Below, piece after piece: positions 1 to 9,623 of a stretch of DNA of 64,000 nt; within the stretch, counting starts at the first letter, position 1, and every line of letters begins with the position of its first letter. Source of the stretch: Microcystis wesenbergii NRERC-220 (lineage in GTDB: Bacteria; Cyanobacteriota; Cyanobacteriia; Cyanobacteriales; Microcystaceae); NCBI RefSeq assembly GCF_032027425.1, contig NZ_JAVSJA010000001.1, forward strand, positions 806,001 through 870,000, written 5' to 3'. The position numbers and the translations under genes were made by a program. The notes below the pieces were generated by a model. It was not told the DNA's origin, searched no databases, and saw only the letters and a program-made list of their open reading frames with translations.

Positions 1-2575
1 GGGGATTATTGCTGGACAAGTGAATGCTAATCTAGACATCAATTTATTTAACTTACAGGGACAGGGACAACTAGAGATTAATCGACCTAGTTTAGGTAAC
101 TTAATCGGGGAAAAATTAACGGCAAATTTGGTTTATCGGGATTCTATAGTTCAACTGCAAGAAGGTAGTTTACAAGCGGGTGCAAGTCAATATAATCTGC
201 AAGGTTTATTTAATTGGCAAACCCAAGCAATAGAAGCTAAACTGAGGGTAGATAAAGGTTATATTCAAGATTTATTATCAGTTGCTAGTATCTATGATTT
301 AACCAGTTTAATCACCCTTTTCTCCTCAGAGAATAACCCAGCTATTCAACTTAGTCCCCTAGGAGTAGGTAATCCCGAAGCTTCCCTAGCACAACAGGTA
401 AATTTGCGGGCAAAAATTGAAGAAATAATCCAGCAATTAGCAGGGGAAAGAGGGGTAGTCGGCATACCTTCCGAACTAGATTTTCGCGGCCGTTATCAAG
501 CAAATATAGCCTTAACTGGGACTTTAAAAAATCCCGAACTGAATGTACAATTTCAGGGCAATAGATGGGAATGGCGACCCCAAAGACCGACAGTAAATAT
601 TGTTAAACCTCTGGGAATTGTCACCACCGATACCCAATTAATTCCGATTGATGAAGTAACAATTAATCTTAACTTAAATCGTCAGTTGCTCAGGATAGAA
701 CCGATTAGATTAAAATCACGAGATTCTTCCGTATTTTTAGCGGGTGATTTTTCCTTAAACAAAGTAGAGGGAACTTTTGCCGTGGAAAATATTTCTCTCG
801 ATCTCTTGAGAAATTTCGTCCAGTTTCCCTTGGATGTATCCGGTAGTCTAAAAACTCAAGGACAAATTGCAGGAACCTTATTAAATCCTCGTATTCAGGG
901 TAACTTTGCCTTTATTGATGGTGCAATTAATGCCCAAAATATTAATCAAGATATAATTGGTTTATTTACCTATAATCAGTATCGTTTTGATTTGCGGACA
1001 ACCTCCTCCGAATCAATCCAAATCTATGCCAGCATTCCCTATCCTCCCTTACCGGGTAATGATCAATTAAAAATCCAAGCAAAATTAGGAACCGATGCAA
1101 TCAAATTAATTGAAGCTATCAGTCAAAACGCCATCGAATGGGTTAACGGTGAGGGAGAGGTAGTTCTTTCAGCGACGGGAAGATTAGATGTAAAAGAGGG
1201 CTTAAAAATCAAAGATTTAGAAGCAAATGGTATAGTTACTCTCGATAATGCCGCTATCCGCAGTGTTGCTTTTCCAGAGATTTTAACCGTAAATGGCCGC
1301 ATTGGGTTAACCCCTGAAAACTTAACAGTAGAGGAATTACAAGGCTCGATCGCTGATAGACAAATTTCTGTGGTGGGAGTTTTACCTTTCTTTCAAGCCA
1401 TCAAAAATAATCCTAATCCCTTAACAGTTAATATTCAAGAGGGAGATATAGCAATTAATGGTCTTTATCGGGGATTAATTGCTGGGAATGCCATGGTAAC
1501 GGGAACAATTCAGCAACCAATTATCGGGGGGAATGTGCGTCTTTCGAGGGGTAAAGTTTTTCTTCCTCGCACCCCAGAAATTAATCAAGAAACGGATAAA
1601 CCAGTGAGTCGCTGGCTGCAGCCTCTCAACATTCCTCAGACGACAAATATTACTCCAGTTTTAAATAATTTCCAAGTGTCTTTAGCGGGATTATCCATCG
1701 AACAAGAACCTTTGTATCAATTTGATTTTAGTGGTGCTTTAACCTTGAACGGTTCGCTCACTCCACTGGAGAAATTACAAACCAATGGAGTGATTAATCT
1801 CGATCGAGGACGGGTTAGTTACATCGATACTCGTTTTCTTCTTAACCGACGCAATCAAAATGTTATTGTTTTCGATTCTAGTCGCGGGTTGGGACTTTTA
1901 AATCCCTTTGTTGATATTCAACTGCGAACAATTCTCAGCGAATTTTCTCAATCTCGCGATTTTGCTATCTCCCGTCCGGGGGGGGATTTTCCTAGTAATG
2001 AAATTCCCGATGATAGCCTCAATCGCATTCAACGGATCGATGTCACCCTCAGCGTTGAAGGTGAATTAAACCGCTTGCTACCAAATTTAGGTGGTAATAT
2101 CAATGAAGTGTGCCAAATTCGTCCTGATAGTCCACCTTTTCCCCTAGAGGAAAACTATACAAATGCAGAATTACAAAAAGCTGCTAATTGTCTACAAGCA
2201 GTGGCTTTTGCTAGTGGTGAAGATGAGGGATTGCTTAACACTCCCCTAGTTAAATTAACCAGCACTCCCCCCCGCAGCCAAGGGGAAATAGTTCGACTTT
2301 TGGGGGAACAATTGCTGTCAGTTTTTAATGGTTTACAGGGGAAAAATACGGAACAATTGATTCAGTTTGGAGTGGTTCAGTTGGCAATTCCCCTCTTAGC
2401 CCAAGGAGTCGTGTATGATGTGGAGAATGCGGTTAGTAATGTGATCGGGGCAACGGATTTTAATATTCTTCCCAATTTGGAAACCGTCTATCGAGTTAAT
2501 TCCCAGTCTTTTATCCGCTTTTCCTACGATTACAATTTGAATGAGTTTACCGTCCGCTATCAAACTCAATTTTAA
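1..2575 (+). CDS. TamB-like translocation/assembly protein, C-terminal part (5' end outside window)
   Basis: The frame is open back to base 2, so this is the C-terminal portion (over 850 residues) of a larger protein. It is built of long runs of alternating hydrophobic and polar residues typical of the beta-rich AsmA/TamB (DUF490) fold. The last ~350 residues resemble the conserved TamB domain, with the segment around 'RLLPNLGGNINEV' and a final stretch ending in an aromatic residue (Phe). Known TamB proteins span the periplasm and take part in outer-membrane protein assembly or lipid transport. Cyanobacterial homologues are very large and often near Omp85 genes, which here would lie outside the window. 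Family assignment is good; the substrate is unknown. Confidence 0.75.
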   Translation, partial: GIIAGQVNANLDINLFNLQGQGQLEINRPSLGNLIGEKLTANLVYRDSIVQLQEGSLQAGASQYNLQGLFNWQTQAIEAKLRVDKGYIQDLLSVASIYDLTSLITLFSSENNPAIQLSPLGVGNPEASLAQQVNLRAKIEEIIQQLAGERGVVGIPSELDFRGRYQANIALTGTLKNPELNVQFQGNRWEWRPQRPTVNIVKPLGIVTTDTQLIPIDEVTINLNLNRQLLRIEPIRLKSRDSSVFLAGDFSLNKVEGTFAVENISLDLLRNFVQFPLDVSGSLKTQGQIAGTLLNPRIQGNFAFIDGAINAQNINQDIIGLFTYNQYRFDLRTTSSESIQIYASIPYPPLPGNDQLKIQAKLGTDAIKLIEAISQNAIEWVNGEGEVVLSATGRLDVKEGLKIKDLEANGIVTLDNAAIRSVAFPEILTVNGRIGLTPENLTVEELQGSIADRQISVVGVLPFFQAIKNNPNPLTVNIQEGDIAINGLYRGLIAGNAMVTGTIQQPIIGGNVRLSRGKVFLPRTPEINQETDKPVSRWLQPLNIPQTTNITPVLNNFQVSLAGLSIEQEPLYQFDFSGALTLNGSLTPLEKLQTNGVINLDRGRVSYIDTRFLLNRRNQNVIVFDSSRGLGLLNPFVDIQLRTILSEFSQSRDFAISRPGGDFPSNEIPDDSLNRIQRIDVTLSVEGELNRLLPNLGGNINEVCQIRPDSPPFPLEENYTNAELQKAANCLQAVAFASGEDEGLLNTPLVKLTSTPPRSQGEIVRLLGEQLLSVFNGLQGKNTEQLIQFGVVQLAIPLLAQGVVYDVENAVSNVIGATDFNILPNLETVYRVNSQSFIRFSYDYNLNEFTVRYQTQF

Positions 2576-2795
2576 AGCAAGATGGCTGGATAAAGCGGCA
2601 AAATCGGGTTATACTTAATTACCAGGAGAAATCCTCTAGCTAGATCTAGCAGTTATCTTAATGGTGAGGTATGAGATTTTTGTTTTGGGGGGATGGGAGA
2701 CAGGAAACGATGCCCTATCAGGTTACACTTCATCTTGATCAGAAACGCTGTAGGAAATAAGAAATAGTCTTTTATTACTTTTTACTTGACCTTCC

Positions 2796-3287
2796 ATGAT
2801 TATTCGCGAGGCTAAAGAAACAGATTTACCAACAATTATCGAGATTTATAATGCTGCTGTTCCCACTCGCAAGGCAACCGCAGATTTAAAGCCTATTTCC
2901 CTCGAAAGTCGGCGAGAATGGTTTAAAAAACACGCTCCTGAACAGTATCCCATCTGGGTAATAGTGATCGAAGGTCGGGTGGTGGGTTGGCTGAGTTTAC
3001 AGATGTTTTATGGTCGTGTCGCTTACCAAAAAACGGCAGAGGTTAGTTTATATATTGCCCCCGATTATCAAGGTCGTGGAATCGGTAAATTATTAGTAGA
3101 ATATGCCTTGGAGCGCTGTCCAAAATTGGGTATATCTAATCTTATCTGTATTATTTTTGCCCACAATCAAGCCAGTATTCGTCTCTTTGAAAAATTCGGC
3201 TTTCAACGATGGGGTTATTTACCCCAAATTGCCGCTCTAGAGGATTTTCTGGCTGATGTGGTCATTTTAGGGAAAAAAGTCGCTTAA
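2796..3287 (+). CDS. GNAT family N-acetyltransferase (Pat-like)
   Basis: A 163-residue single-domain GNAT acetyltransferase. The N-terminus has the usual 'IREAKETDLPTIIEIYN' opening. The acetyl-CoA binding motif A is visible near residues 85-105 as 'LYIAPDYQGRGIGKLL' (Q/RxxGxG/A), and motif B follows as 'HNQASIRLFEKFGF'. The overall pattern is closest to the phosphinothricin/methionine sulfoximine acetyltransferase group, though substrate cannot be set from sequence alone. It lies about 220 bp after the TamB gene, probably with its own promoter. It is convergent with the replication-protein gene, whose stop is 26 bp away. Confidence 0.8.
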   Translation: MIIREAKETDLPTIIEIYNAAVPTRKATADLKPISLESRREWFKKHAPEQYPIWVIVIEGRVVGWLSLQMFYGRVAYQKTAEVSLYIAPDYQGRGIGKLLVEYALERCPKLGISNLICIIFAHNQASIRLFEKFGFQRWGYLPQIAALEDFLADVVILGKKVA

Positions 3288-3312
3288 ATAGGCAATTTTC
3301 CCCATAGCTAGA

Positions 3313-6306
3313 CTATAATTCTAGACTTAATTGAATATAAGCATTTTCTGATTCGCCTAGAGATGGTTTCTGGGTGAGAGAAAAGAGATAGTCCTCATAC
3401 CAAATCTCAGAACTTCCCGCACATTTTTCATCTCTAAATAACCATTGTTGAAACACTTGTTCTCTACCATCCTGAGGGGCAACAATCTGATAAACTTTTA
3501 GAGATTTTTTAGCAATTCTCTGGCTGCCCTTGCTGGTTAATTCATAACCTAACAAGTTCAAACAATTACGAATAATCGTCAGAGGACGGGAAGTATTAGA
3601 GAGATTAATCTTGGTGATAGTTTTAATCTCGTTGCGGTTTTTAATGGCGATTTCGGCCATTTTTTGTAAGTCGGCATCATGATTAGTTAATTCTCTTTCA
3701 GGATTAGCTAATAATACGGGAATTCCTAACACTTCTAACGTCCCGATAATCACTCCTAATTGACTACCATTAAAATCGGGAATAAATAAACTTCCGTGAC
3801 CTGATTCTATCAGTTTACGCGCAATTAAAGCATCTCGATCGCACAAAAATTGTCGCCCAATTGTCAAAAAGTAATGTAAGCGTAGTTCTTGATACCATCC
3901 TTGATCATCTTTAATCACTAATTGCGGTGTGACGGGGATTCCATAGCGTTTGTATAGGTCATATTTCCTGATAATTCGCCTTTCTTTCACTGACTTAATT
4001 AACTGTTTTTTAAGCCAACGATATTCTGATTCCGTGATCTCAGAAGCGCTGGCAATTGCCTCGCATTCAGAACGATAATTATGTTCCCTAATTTCTTCAA
4101 TTGCTTCCGTTAACTGATTGGTTATTTCTAGTTCTTCTTCCTGATTACGTTCTTTAATTCTATGACCTTCTGCTTGTAAAATACCTAGAATTGACTGACG
4201 ATAATTAAGCATATAAGCATTTACTCGCACAGCCATTTTTGCCCAGCAGAGGAGAGATTCCGCTTGAAAATTTGTATCTAAATCCTCAAGAGATTCTAAA
4301 TCTGATTGGTGTAGTAAGCGAATATTAACCTCCGTTAATCGGTGTCCAGAGGTGAGAAGTTTGGGGATAGAAGTGGAACCATTACCCACCTGATTAAATC
4401 CGTACACTGCTGACCAAATATAACGAGGAATATTCTCTCTAATTCTCCCTAAAAATTGAGCGATAGAAGTGGGAGTTTGAATTCCCTGTGCTAAACACCA
4501 AACCGAGGTAAAGTGTTGCTGAATATCAATACTAATTCCCGTTTCGATCGCAGGACTAGCTAGAACTATATCATAGTTAAGCAACAACTGATTTAAATTG
4601 CCAATTGCTTGATAAGCATCGTGACTAGAATCTGGCAATGACTCTGAATCTATCCGCAGAATTTTCTTCTGAGGAAATTGCTTTCTTAGATAAGATTCTA
4701 GGGTAATTGTCCCCCATTTGCTGGTTAATTTTTGTGCTGATAGACAAACAAAAGGTTTTCCTCCCTCTTTAATATGTTTAACTAAATCCTTAACTAGCTG
4801 TTGGGGAGTATTATCAGAGTAGTTATAAACTCGCCAAGCTTCCTGATAACTGGGTTTCCACTCGTTACTAATCAAGAAAGGTTCTAGTTTAATAGCCGCT
4901 AAAGAAGTTAGATATTCTAGGGAAATATCACTTAAATTAGCATCAGCAACTAAGACTTTTCCCCCACTGCTGACCACAGCTTGTAGCAGAGACTTTAAAG
5001 ACTTTAAAATTGCTACTCGATTAGCTTTACAAGTATCCCCATTTAACCCATGCCATAGGACTTGTTCGATCTCATCGATAATAATCATAGCTTCTTGCCA
5101 ATCTTCCGCTTGAAATTTAGCTTGTGATTGGGGATGGAGAGAGTCAATACATAAACCATAACCGTAAATTTGTGCCGCAGGATTATCCCTAATTTTGCTG
5201 ATATAGTTTAAACCAAAGCGTTGACATAGCTCCTCTACCAGTTTGACTCGATGACCAATAACTAAAACTTTTTGTTGATTGGCAATAGCCTGTTTAACTA
5301 TCTTAGCTAAAAACTCAGTTTTTCCTGTACCTTTAGCCGATTTAATCGCCATTAACTGCGCTGATGTAGGGATAGCAATATCTGGCAAGTAACGGCTATT
5401 TAACTCTAGATGAGGTGAGAGAGTTAAACTATTTAAACTCGCTGCCTTCCAAATTTCCCAAGAGGTAGCTTTTTGATAGACTTGTTGGAAGTAATCTTCT
5501 CCTCGATTGATTAGTAAATCATCCACCCCTTTACCGTCAGCAGCATCCCAAGTAACTACCTTTACCTCACAGTTAGCCTGACTGAATAGATAACCCATTC
5601 TCTGTAAAGCTAAATTAACCGCTTGTTGGTTCTTTGGTTTAGTTTCTTGATCAAAAACTAGATAAATCTTTCGTCCTGAATTAGCTAATTTTTCTAGCTG
5701 CGGAATTAGATGAGATTTGCCGATTCTTCTACCTAATTCGTCCTTGGGAGTACGATAACCATTGTGAATTCCGGGTAAGGCAATTGTCGCATAACCTGCT
5801 GTTAGTAATGCCCCCGCTTTTTTCGCTCCTTCCGTAAGACAAATAGGTATCTCTGGATGTTTAATTACCCAGGACCAAAAACCGAGATCCTCTTGCTTAT
5901 TATCCACTTCTTCAGTTAAAATATTAATACTGATATGCTGGGCTATCCTTTGCCAAATTTTCAGGGGAACCCGCAAAGCAAAGACTCCCGTAGGGGTTTG
6001 GGGAGGATGTTCGTACTTAATCGGTTTAGCCTTATCAAGGCTTAAACGGGGAAAATCGGGCTTAAAACAGCCCCAAAGGTCATAATTACCCGTTAATAAG
6101 TCAATTCCTGAACACCACCAACCGCCTTGACTGATATGTTCATAACGCTTGAGAATATCATCCCTAACTCTGCCATCATTGCGTCGCGGTAATTCTTGGG
6201 AGTAGAGTAGGTATTCACTGGGAGATAACCCCGCTAAACTGGTGACATTGAGATCGATTAACTCCGCATCCACCCCGCTATCACGCCATTCTTCTAAATA
6301 TTTCAT
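3313..6306 (-). CDS. CyRepA1-type plasmid replication protein (DUF3854 plus helicase-like domain)
   Basis: A 997-residue protein with the two-part layout of the cyanobacterial CyRepA1 family. The N-terminal DUF3854/Toprim-like half has 'LTEGAKKAG' near residue 157 and 'YLVFDQE' near 218. It is followed by a P-loop ATPase/helicase half with Walker A 'KSAKGTGKTEF' near 322 and Walker B 'IIIDEIEQ' near 412. CyRepA proteins are known as initiators of cyanobacterial plasmids such as pSYSA of Synechocystis. Here the gene sits beside chromosomal housekeeping genes, so it is either a chromosomal paralogue or a trace of an integrated plasmid. No partition genes are seen nearby. A perfect palindrome lies 21 bp upstream of the ATG, and the gene is divergent from nrdA. 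Confidence 0.75.
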   Translation of the reverse strand: MKYLEEWRDSGVDAELIDLNVTSLAGLSPSEYLLYSQELPRRNDGRVRDDILKRYEHISQGGWWCSGIDLLTGNYDLWGCFKPDFPRLSLDKAKPIKYEHPPQTPTGVFALRVPLKIWQRIAQHISINILTEEVDNKQEDLGFWSWVIKHPEIPICLTEGAKKAGALLTAGYATIALPGIHNGYRTPKDELGRRIGKSHLIPQLEKLANSGRKIYLVFDQETKPKNQQAVNLALQRMGYLFSQANCEVKVVTWDAADGKGVDDLLINRGEDYFQQVYQKATSWEIWKAASLNSLTLSPHLELNSRYLPDIAIPTSAQLMAIKSAKGTGKTEFLAKIVKQAIANQQKVLVIGHRVKLVEELCQRFGLNYISKIRDNPAAQIYGYGLCIDSLHPQSQAKFQAEDWQEAMIIIDEIEQVLWHGLNGDTCKANRVAILKSLKSLLQAVVSSGGKVLVADANLSDISLEYLTSLAAIKLEPFLISNEWKPSYQEAWRVYNYSDNTPQQLVKDLVKHIKEGGKPFVCLSAQKLTSKWGTITLESYLRKQFPQKKILRIDSESLPDSSHDAYQAIGNLNQLLLNYDIVLASPAIETGISIDIQQHFTSVWCLAQGIQTPTSIAQFLGRIRENIPRYIWSAVYGFNQVGNGSTSIPKLLTSGHRLTEVNIRLLHQSDLESLEDLDTNFQAESLLCWAKMAVRVNAYMLNYRQSILGILQAEGHRIKERNQEEELEITNQLTEAIEEIREHNYRSECEAIASASEITESEYRWLKKQLIKSVKERRIIRKYDLYKRYGIPVTPQLVIKDDQGWYQELRLHYFLTIGRQFLCDRDALIARKLIESGHGSLFIPDFNGSQLGVIIGTLEVLGIPVLLANPERELTNHDADLQKMAEIAIKNRNEIKTITKINLSNTSRPLTIIRNCLNLLGYELTSKGSQRIAKKSLKVYQIVAPQDGREQVFQQWLFRDEKCAGSSEIWYEDYLFSLTQKPSLGESENAYIQLSLEL

Positions 6307-6326
6307 CCTTGTCCTCTACTGGCTAG

Positions 6327-6342
6327 ACGCTATATATAGCGT
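6327..6342. promoter_or_regulatory. 16-bp perfect palindrome, NrdR-box-like, in the replication-gene promoter
   Basis: ACGCTATATATAGCGT is a perfect 16-bp palindrome, 21 bp upstream of the start codon of the CyRepA1-type gene. It matches the NrdR consensus ACACwATATATwGTGT at 14 of 16 positions. That position suits repression. The rest of the 487-bp divergent spacer (6343-6668) is AT-rich with short CTCAGAGG repeats near 6401-6418 and no gene. Confidence 0.5.
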
Positions 6343-6668
6343 TTTTGTCCTATTATTCTAGCGGTAAGCCACTAAATAGCGAAAAGAGAAAATTCACTCT
6401 CTCAGAGGTTCTCAGAGGAAATTTGACTTTTAATCCACTCTTGTCTTAAATTATCGAAAAGTTAAGAACAAATAAAGTCTGACCACAACCTCCTCAGCAG
6501 TTAAGCAGAATCGGATCAAAAATATTTTGTCAATCTGTTTTTATTATCAAAGAATATTTTTTTTGTCAAGCATACAAAAGAACTATATTTTTTTAGGAAA
6601 ATCGAGAATTTTTTCCAGAAAATGTCATCCAAAACACTGTTTTTAGGGAACAAAATAATCCTCGCTCT

Positions 6669-6714
6669 ACTACATATAGAGTGATAAGATTATTTAACAC
6701 GCTAGATGTTGTGT
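6669..6714 (+). promoter_or_regulatory. Tandem NrdR-type boxes upstream of nrdA
   Basis: Two NrdR-like sites lie 30 bp apart start to start: 6669-6684 (ACTACATATAGAGTGA, about 11/16 to consensus) and 6699-6714 (ACGCTAGATGTTGTGT, about 13/16). Pairs of boxes spaced by about three helical turns are the usual arrangement for the ATP/dATP-sensing repressor NrdR. The second box ends 79 bp before the nrdA start. The match is by eye. Confidence 0.6.
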
Positions 6715-6793
6715 TTTCCCAGAAAATCTGATAGAATACTCTAGTACAAATAGATTAATTTGTCAAGTTTTTTAACGCCGCAATTTCCCAATT

Positions 6794-9106
6794 ATGCAAT
6801 CGAAGCCCTTGACTACTGCCGTTTCCATTCACAAAAATAACGAAGTAATACCCTTTCGTTCTACCCCTTTAGCTAATATGGGCAGCCATGGAATTAGAGT
6901 GATTCGGCGCGATGGTTCCACCACAAGCTTAAATATCGGCAAAATTCGCGAGGTGGTAGAGTGGGCTTGTGAGGGCAAAAAAGTCAATTCAATCGCCTTA
7001 GAAGCGGGTTTAACCACACGCCTGCGGGATGGGATTACCACTAGGGAAATACAGGATAATTTAATCAATTGCGCCCTAGAAATGTGTAGTCCAGAGGAAC
7101 CGGATTGGCGCTATGTGGCGGGAAGATTGCATATTTGGAGTCTTTGGAAAGATACCTTAGTAGCCCGGGGTTATCAGTACGGAAATTACGAGAAAACTGT
7201 CAAAACTCAAGTTAAGAATCGGCTATACGACGAAAGAATTCTCATCTATTCTGAGGCAGAATTAAAAGAAGCTGGTTCTTGGATTAATCCCGATTGGGAT
7301 ATCGATTATGACTACGCCGGGGCATTGTTAATCACTAGCCGTTATTTACTCAAAAATGAGTTACCCCAAGAGGCATTATTAACCTGTTCCCTACTGCTTG
7401 CCAGTGTGGAAAGTCCTGGTAATAGACTCCCCTGGGCGAAGAAATTTTATCAGGCGATTGCCCAAAGAAAAATCTCTCTTGCCACCCCAATTTTAGCCAA
7501 TTTACGCACTCCCAAAGGTTCCCTAACCAGTTGTTTTATCCTTTCCATTGACGACAGTTTAGAAAGCATTTTCGGCGAGATTACTAATGCTGCCCGCATC
7601 TCAAAAAATGGTGGCGGTGTCGGGGTGAATGTGAGTAGAATTCGCGCCACTGGTAGCTGGGTAATGGGGAAAGCTAATGCTTCCGGTGGGATTATTCCTT
7701 GGATTAAATTACTCAACGATACAGCTATTGCAGTCAATCAGGGGGGAAGACGCGCTGGGGCAGTAACTATCGGTGTTGACATCTGGCATTTAGACGTGCC
7801 AGAATTTCTGGAAATGCAGACAGAAAACGGTGATCAAAGACGCAAAGCTTATGATATTTTTCCCCAATTAGTTATCACCGATGAATTCATGCGTCGGGTG
7901 ATAACTAAAGCCGAGTGGACATTAGTAGATCCCTACGAAGTTCGCACTAAATTAGGGATAGAATTAGCGGAACTATGGGGGGAAGAATTTGAAGAGGCTT
8001 ATCGTTTAGTAGAGGCTAATTTAGATAAAGAGATTGTCCTCTATAAAAAAATCAATGCCCGGGACTTATTTAAAACTATCATGCGTTCCCAAGTAGAAAC
8101 AGGAATGCCCTACATTGCCTTCAAAGATACCATCAATCGCGCTAATCCTAATAAACACGATGGCTATATCCCTGGTGTAAATTTATGCACGGAGAGCTTC
8201 TCAAATGTCACCCCCGATAAAACTGCCCATTGTTGTAATTTAGTTAGCCTTAATTTAGCCAACATCGACGGGGAAGAAATCGAGTCTAATTGTCAAATCG
8301 CTGTCAGGATTCTCGACAACACCATCGATATTACTAACCCTCCCTTTGATAATGCTAAAAACCACAACGATAAATATCGCACTATTGGGGTAGGGGCGAT
8401 GGGATTAGCTGACTGGTTAGCTAAACGGAAATTATCCTACAATAACCTATCAGAAATTAGTAATTTATTTGAAGAAATTGGCTATTGGTGTACCTATTCC
8501 TCGATGGAATTAGCCAAAGAACGCGGCGCTTATCAAGCTTTCTTGGGTAGCGAATGGAGTCAAGGTAAATTAATCGGTGCCAAACCAGTGGCATGGTTTT
8601 TAAATAATGCGGTGCAACCGCAAAGATGGCAACAATTAGCCGAAGATATTCAACGATTTGGCATCCGTAACTCCCATATTACCGCCATTGCTCCTAATAC
8701 TTCCTCTAGTTTGGTACAGGGATGTACCGCTAGTGTTTTGCCGGTTTATAGTCGCTTTTTCTACGATAAATGGGCAAAGGGAACCGTTCCCATCGCACCA
8801 CCTTTTATTGAAGAAGCTTTCTGGTTTTATTCAGAGAATAAAAATCTCGAACAGCAACAAGTGGTGAAAGCGATCGCTACTATGCAAGAATGGATCGATA
8901 CGGGGATTTCTATGGAATTATTATTCAACCTCAATGAAGGGGTTTACTTCCCCGCAGAACCCAACCGTTGTCTCACAGCAAAAGACATCTTTGATACCCT
9001 AGTTATGGCGTGGGAATTGGGCTGTAAAGCGATTTATTATATCCGTACCGTACAAAAGGACAATTTTCGAGAGTCTGACGATAGTTGTTCTAGTTGCGCT
9101 AATTAA
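6794..9106 (+). CDS. nrdA: Class Ia ribonucleoside-diphosphate reductase, alpha subunit
   Basis: A 770-residue catalytic subunit that reduces ribonucleoside diphosphates to deoxy forms. An ATP-cone allosteric domain occupies roughly residues 32-120 ('IRVIRRDGSTTSLNIGKI'). Redox-active cysteines are visible: Cys247 in 'LTSCFIL', Cys465 in 'VNLCTES', the Cys480/481 pair in 'HCCNLVSLNLA', and the C-terminal relay 'SCSSCAN' (Cys765, Cys768). Length is close to E. coli NrdA. The gene is intact with no intron or intein. It is preceded by tandem NrdR-type boxes and followed by two DUF29 genes before its partner nrdB on the same strand. Confidence 0.95.
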   Translation: MQSKPLTTAVSIHKNNEVIPFRSTPLANMGSHGIRVIRRDGSTTSLNIGKIREVVEWACEGKKVNSIALEAGLTTRLRDGITTREIQDNLINCALEMCSPEEPDWRYVAGRLHIWSLWKDTLVARGYQYGNYEKTVKTQVKNRLYDERILIYSEAELKEAGSWINPDWDIDYDYAGALLITSRYLLKNELPQEALLTCSLLLASVESPGNRLPWAKKFYQAIAQRKISLATPILANLRTPKGSLTSCFILSIDDSLESIFGEITNAARISKNGGGVGVNVSRIRATGSWVMGKANASGGIIPWIKLLNDTAIAVNQGGRRAGAVTIGVDIWHLDVPEFLEMQTENGDQRRKAYDIFPQLVITDEFMRRVITKAEWTLVDPYEVRTKLGIELAELWGEEFEEAYRLVEANLDKEIVLYKKINARDLFKTIMRSQVETGMPYIAFKDTINRANPNKHDGYIPGVNLCTESFSNVTPDKTAHCCNLVSLNLANIDGEEIESNCQIAVRILDNTIDITNPPFDNAKNHNDKYRTIGVGAMGLADWLAKRKLSYNNLSEISNLFEEIGYWCTYSSMELAKERGAYQAFLGSEWSQGKLIGAKPVAWFLNNAVQPQRWQQLAEDIQRFGIRNSHITAIAPNTSSSLVQGCTASVLPVYSRFFYDKWAKGTVPIAPPFIEEAFWFYSENKNLEQQQVVKAIATMQEWIDTGISMELLFNLNEGVYFPAEPNRCLTAKDIFDTLVMAWELGCKAIYYIRTVQKDNFRESDDSCSSCAN

Positions 9107-9143
9107 GGCTAAGATAAGTCTTATTCATCACCGAATCACAGCT

Positions 9144-9620
9144 ATGGATAAGACTTTATACGAACAGGATTACTATCTCTGGTTAGAGAAAACCATATCT
9201 TTACTAGAAAATCGCCAGTTTTCTGAGTTGGATTTAGAAAATTTAATTGAAGAAATAAAAGATATGTCCAGAAGAGAACGTCAGAAGTTAGAGAGTTTAC
9301 TAACTAAACTCTTGGAGCATTTACTTAAATTAACTTATTGGCAATCTAAGCGCGATTACAATAAAAACAAGTGGCGACGTGAGATTTTAAATTTTCGCAT
9401 TCAAATCAAAAGAATTATTAGCAACAAAAAGGATGGAACTTATAATACAAACTTAGCATCTTACCTCACCGAGATTCTTGAGCCATGTTACGAGGATGCT
9501 TGCCATCTATTTGTCGAAGGTTCTGGCATCGATAAAAGACTTTTAAGTGCTACACCTATTGGATCAATCGACCAAATTTTAGATGAAAATTGGTTTCCTG
9601 AGTTTCTCGGAGAGGATTAA
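9144..9620 (+). CDS. DUF29 family protein (copy 1 of 3)
   Basis: A 158-residue DUF29 protein, recognisable by the opening 'LYEQDYYLWLEKTISLLENRQF', the acidic 'LDLENLIEEIKDMSRRE', and 'LLEHLLKLTYWQSKR'. DUF29 is common and multicopy in cyanobacteria with no settled function, and some members sit in toxin-antitoxin-like settings. It starts 37 bp after nrdA and is followed 3 bp later by a closely related paralogue, so the pair arose by tandem duplication and is probably co-transcribed. Confidence 0.8.
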   Translation: MDKTLYEQDYYLWLEKTISLLENRQFSELDLENLIEEIKDMSRRERQKLESLLTKLLEHLLKLTYWQSKRDYNKNKWRREILNFRIQIKRIISNKKDGTYNTNLASYLTEILEPCYEDACHLFVEGSGIDKRLLSATPIGSIDQILDENWFPEFLGED

Positions 9621-9623
9621 GCA

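Noticed and set aside
6343-6668. A plasmid origin with iterons beside the rep gene
   Set aside because: Only two short CTCAGAGG repeats are visible; no regular iteron array or DnaA boxes could be made out.
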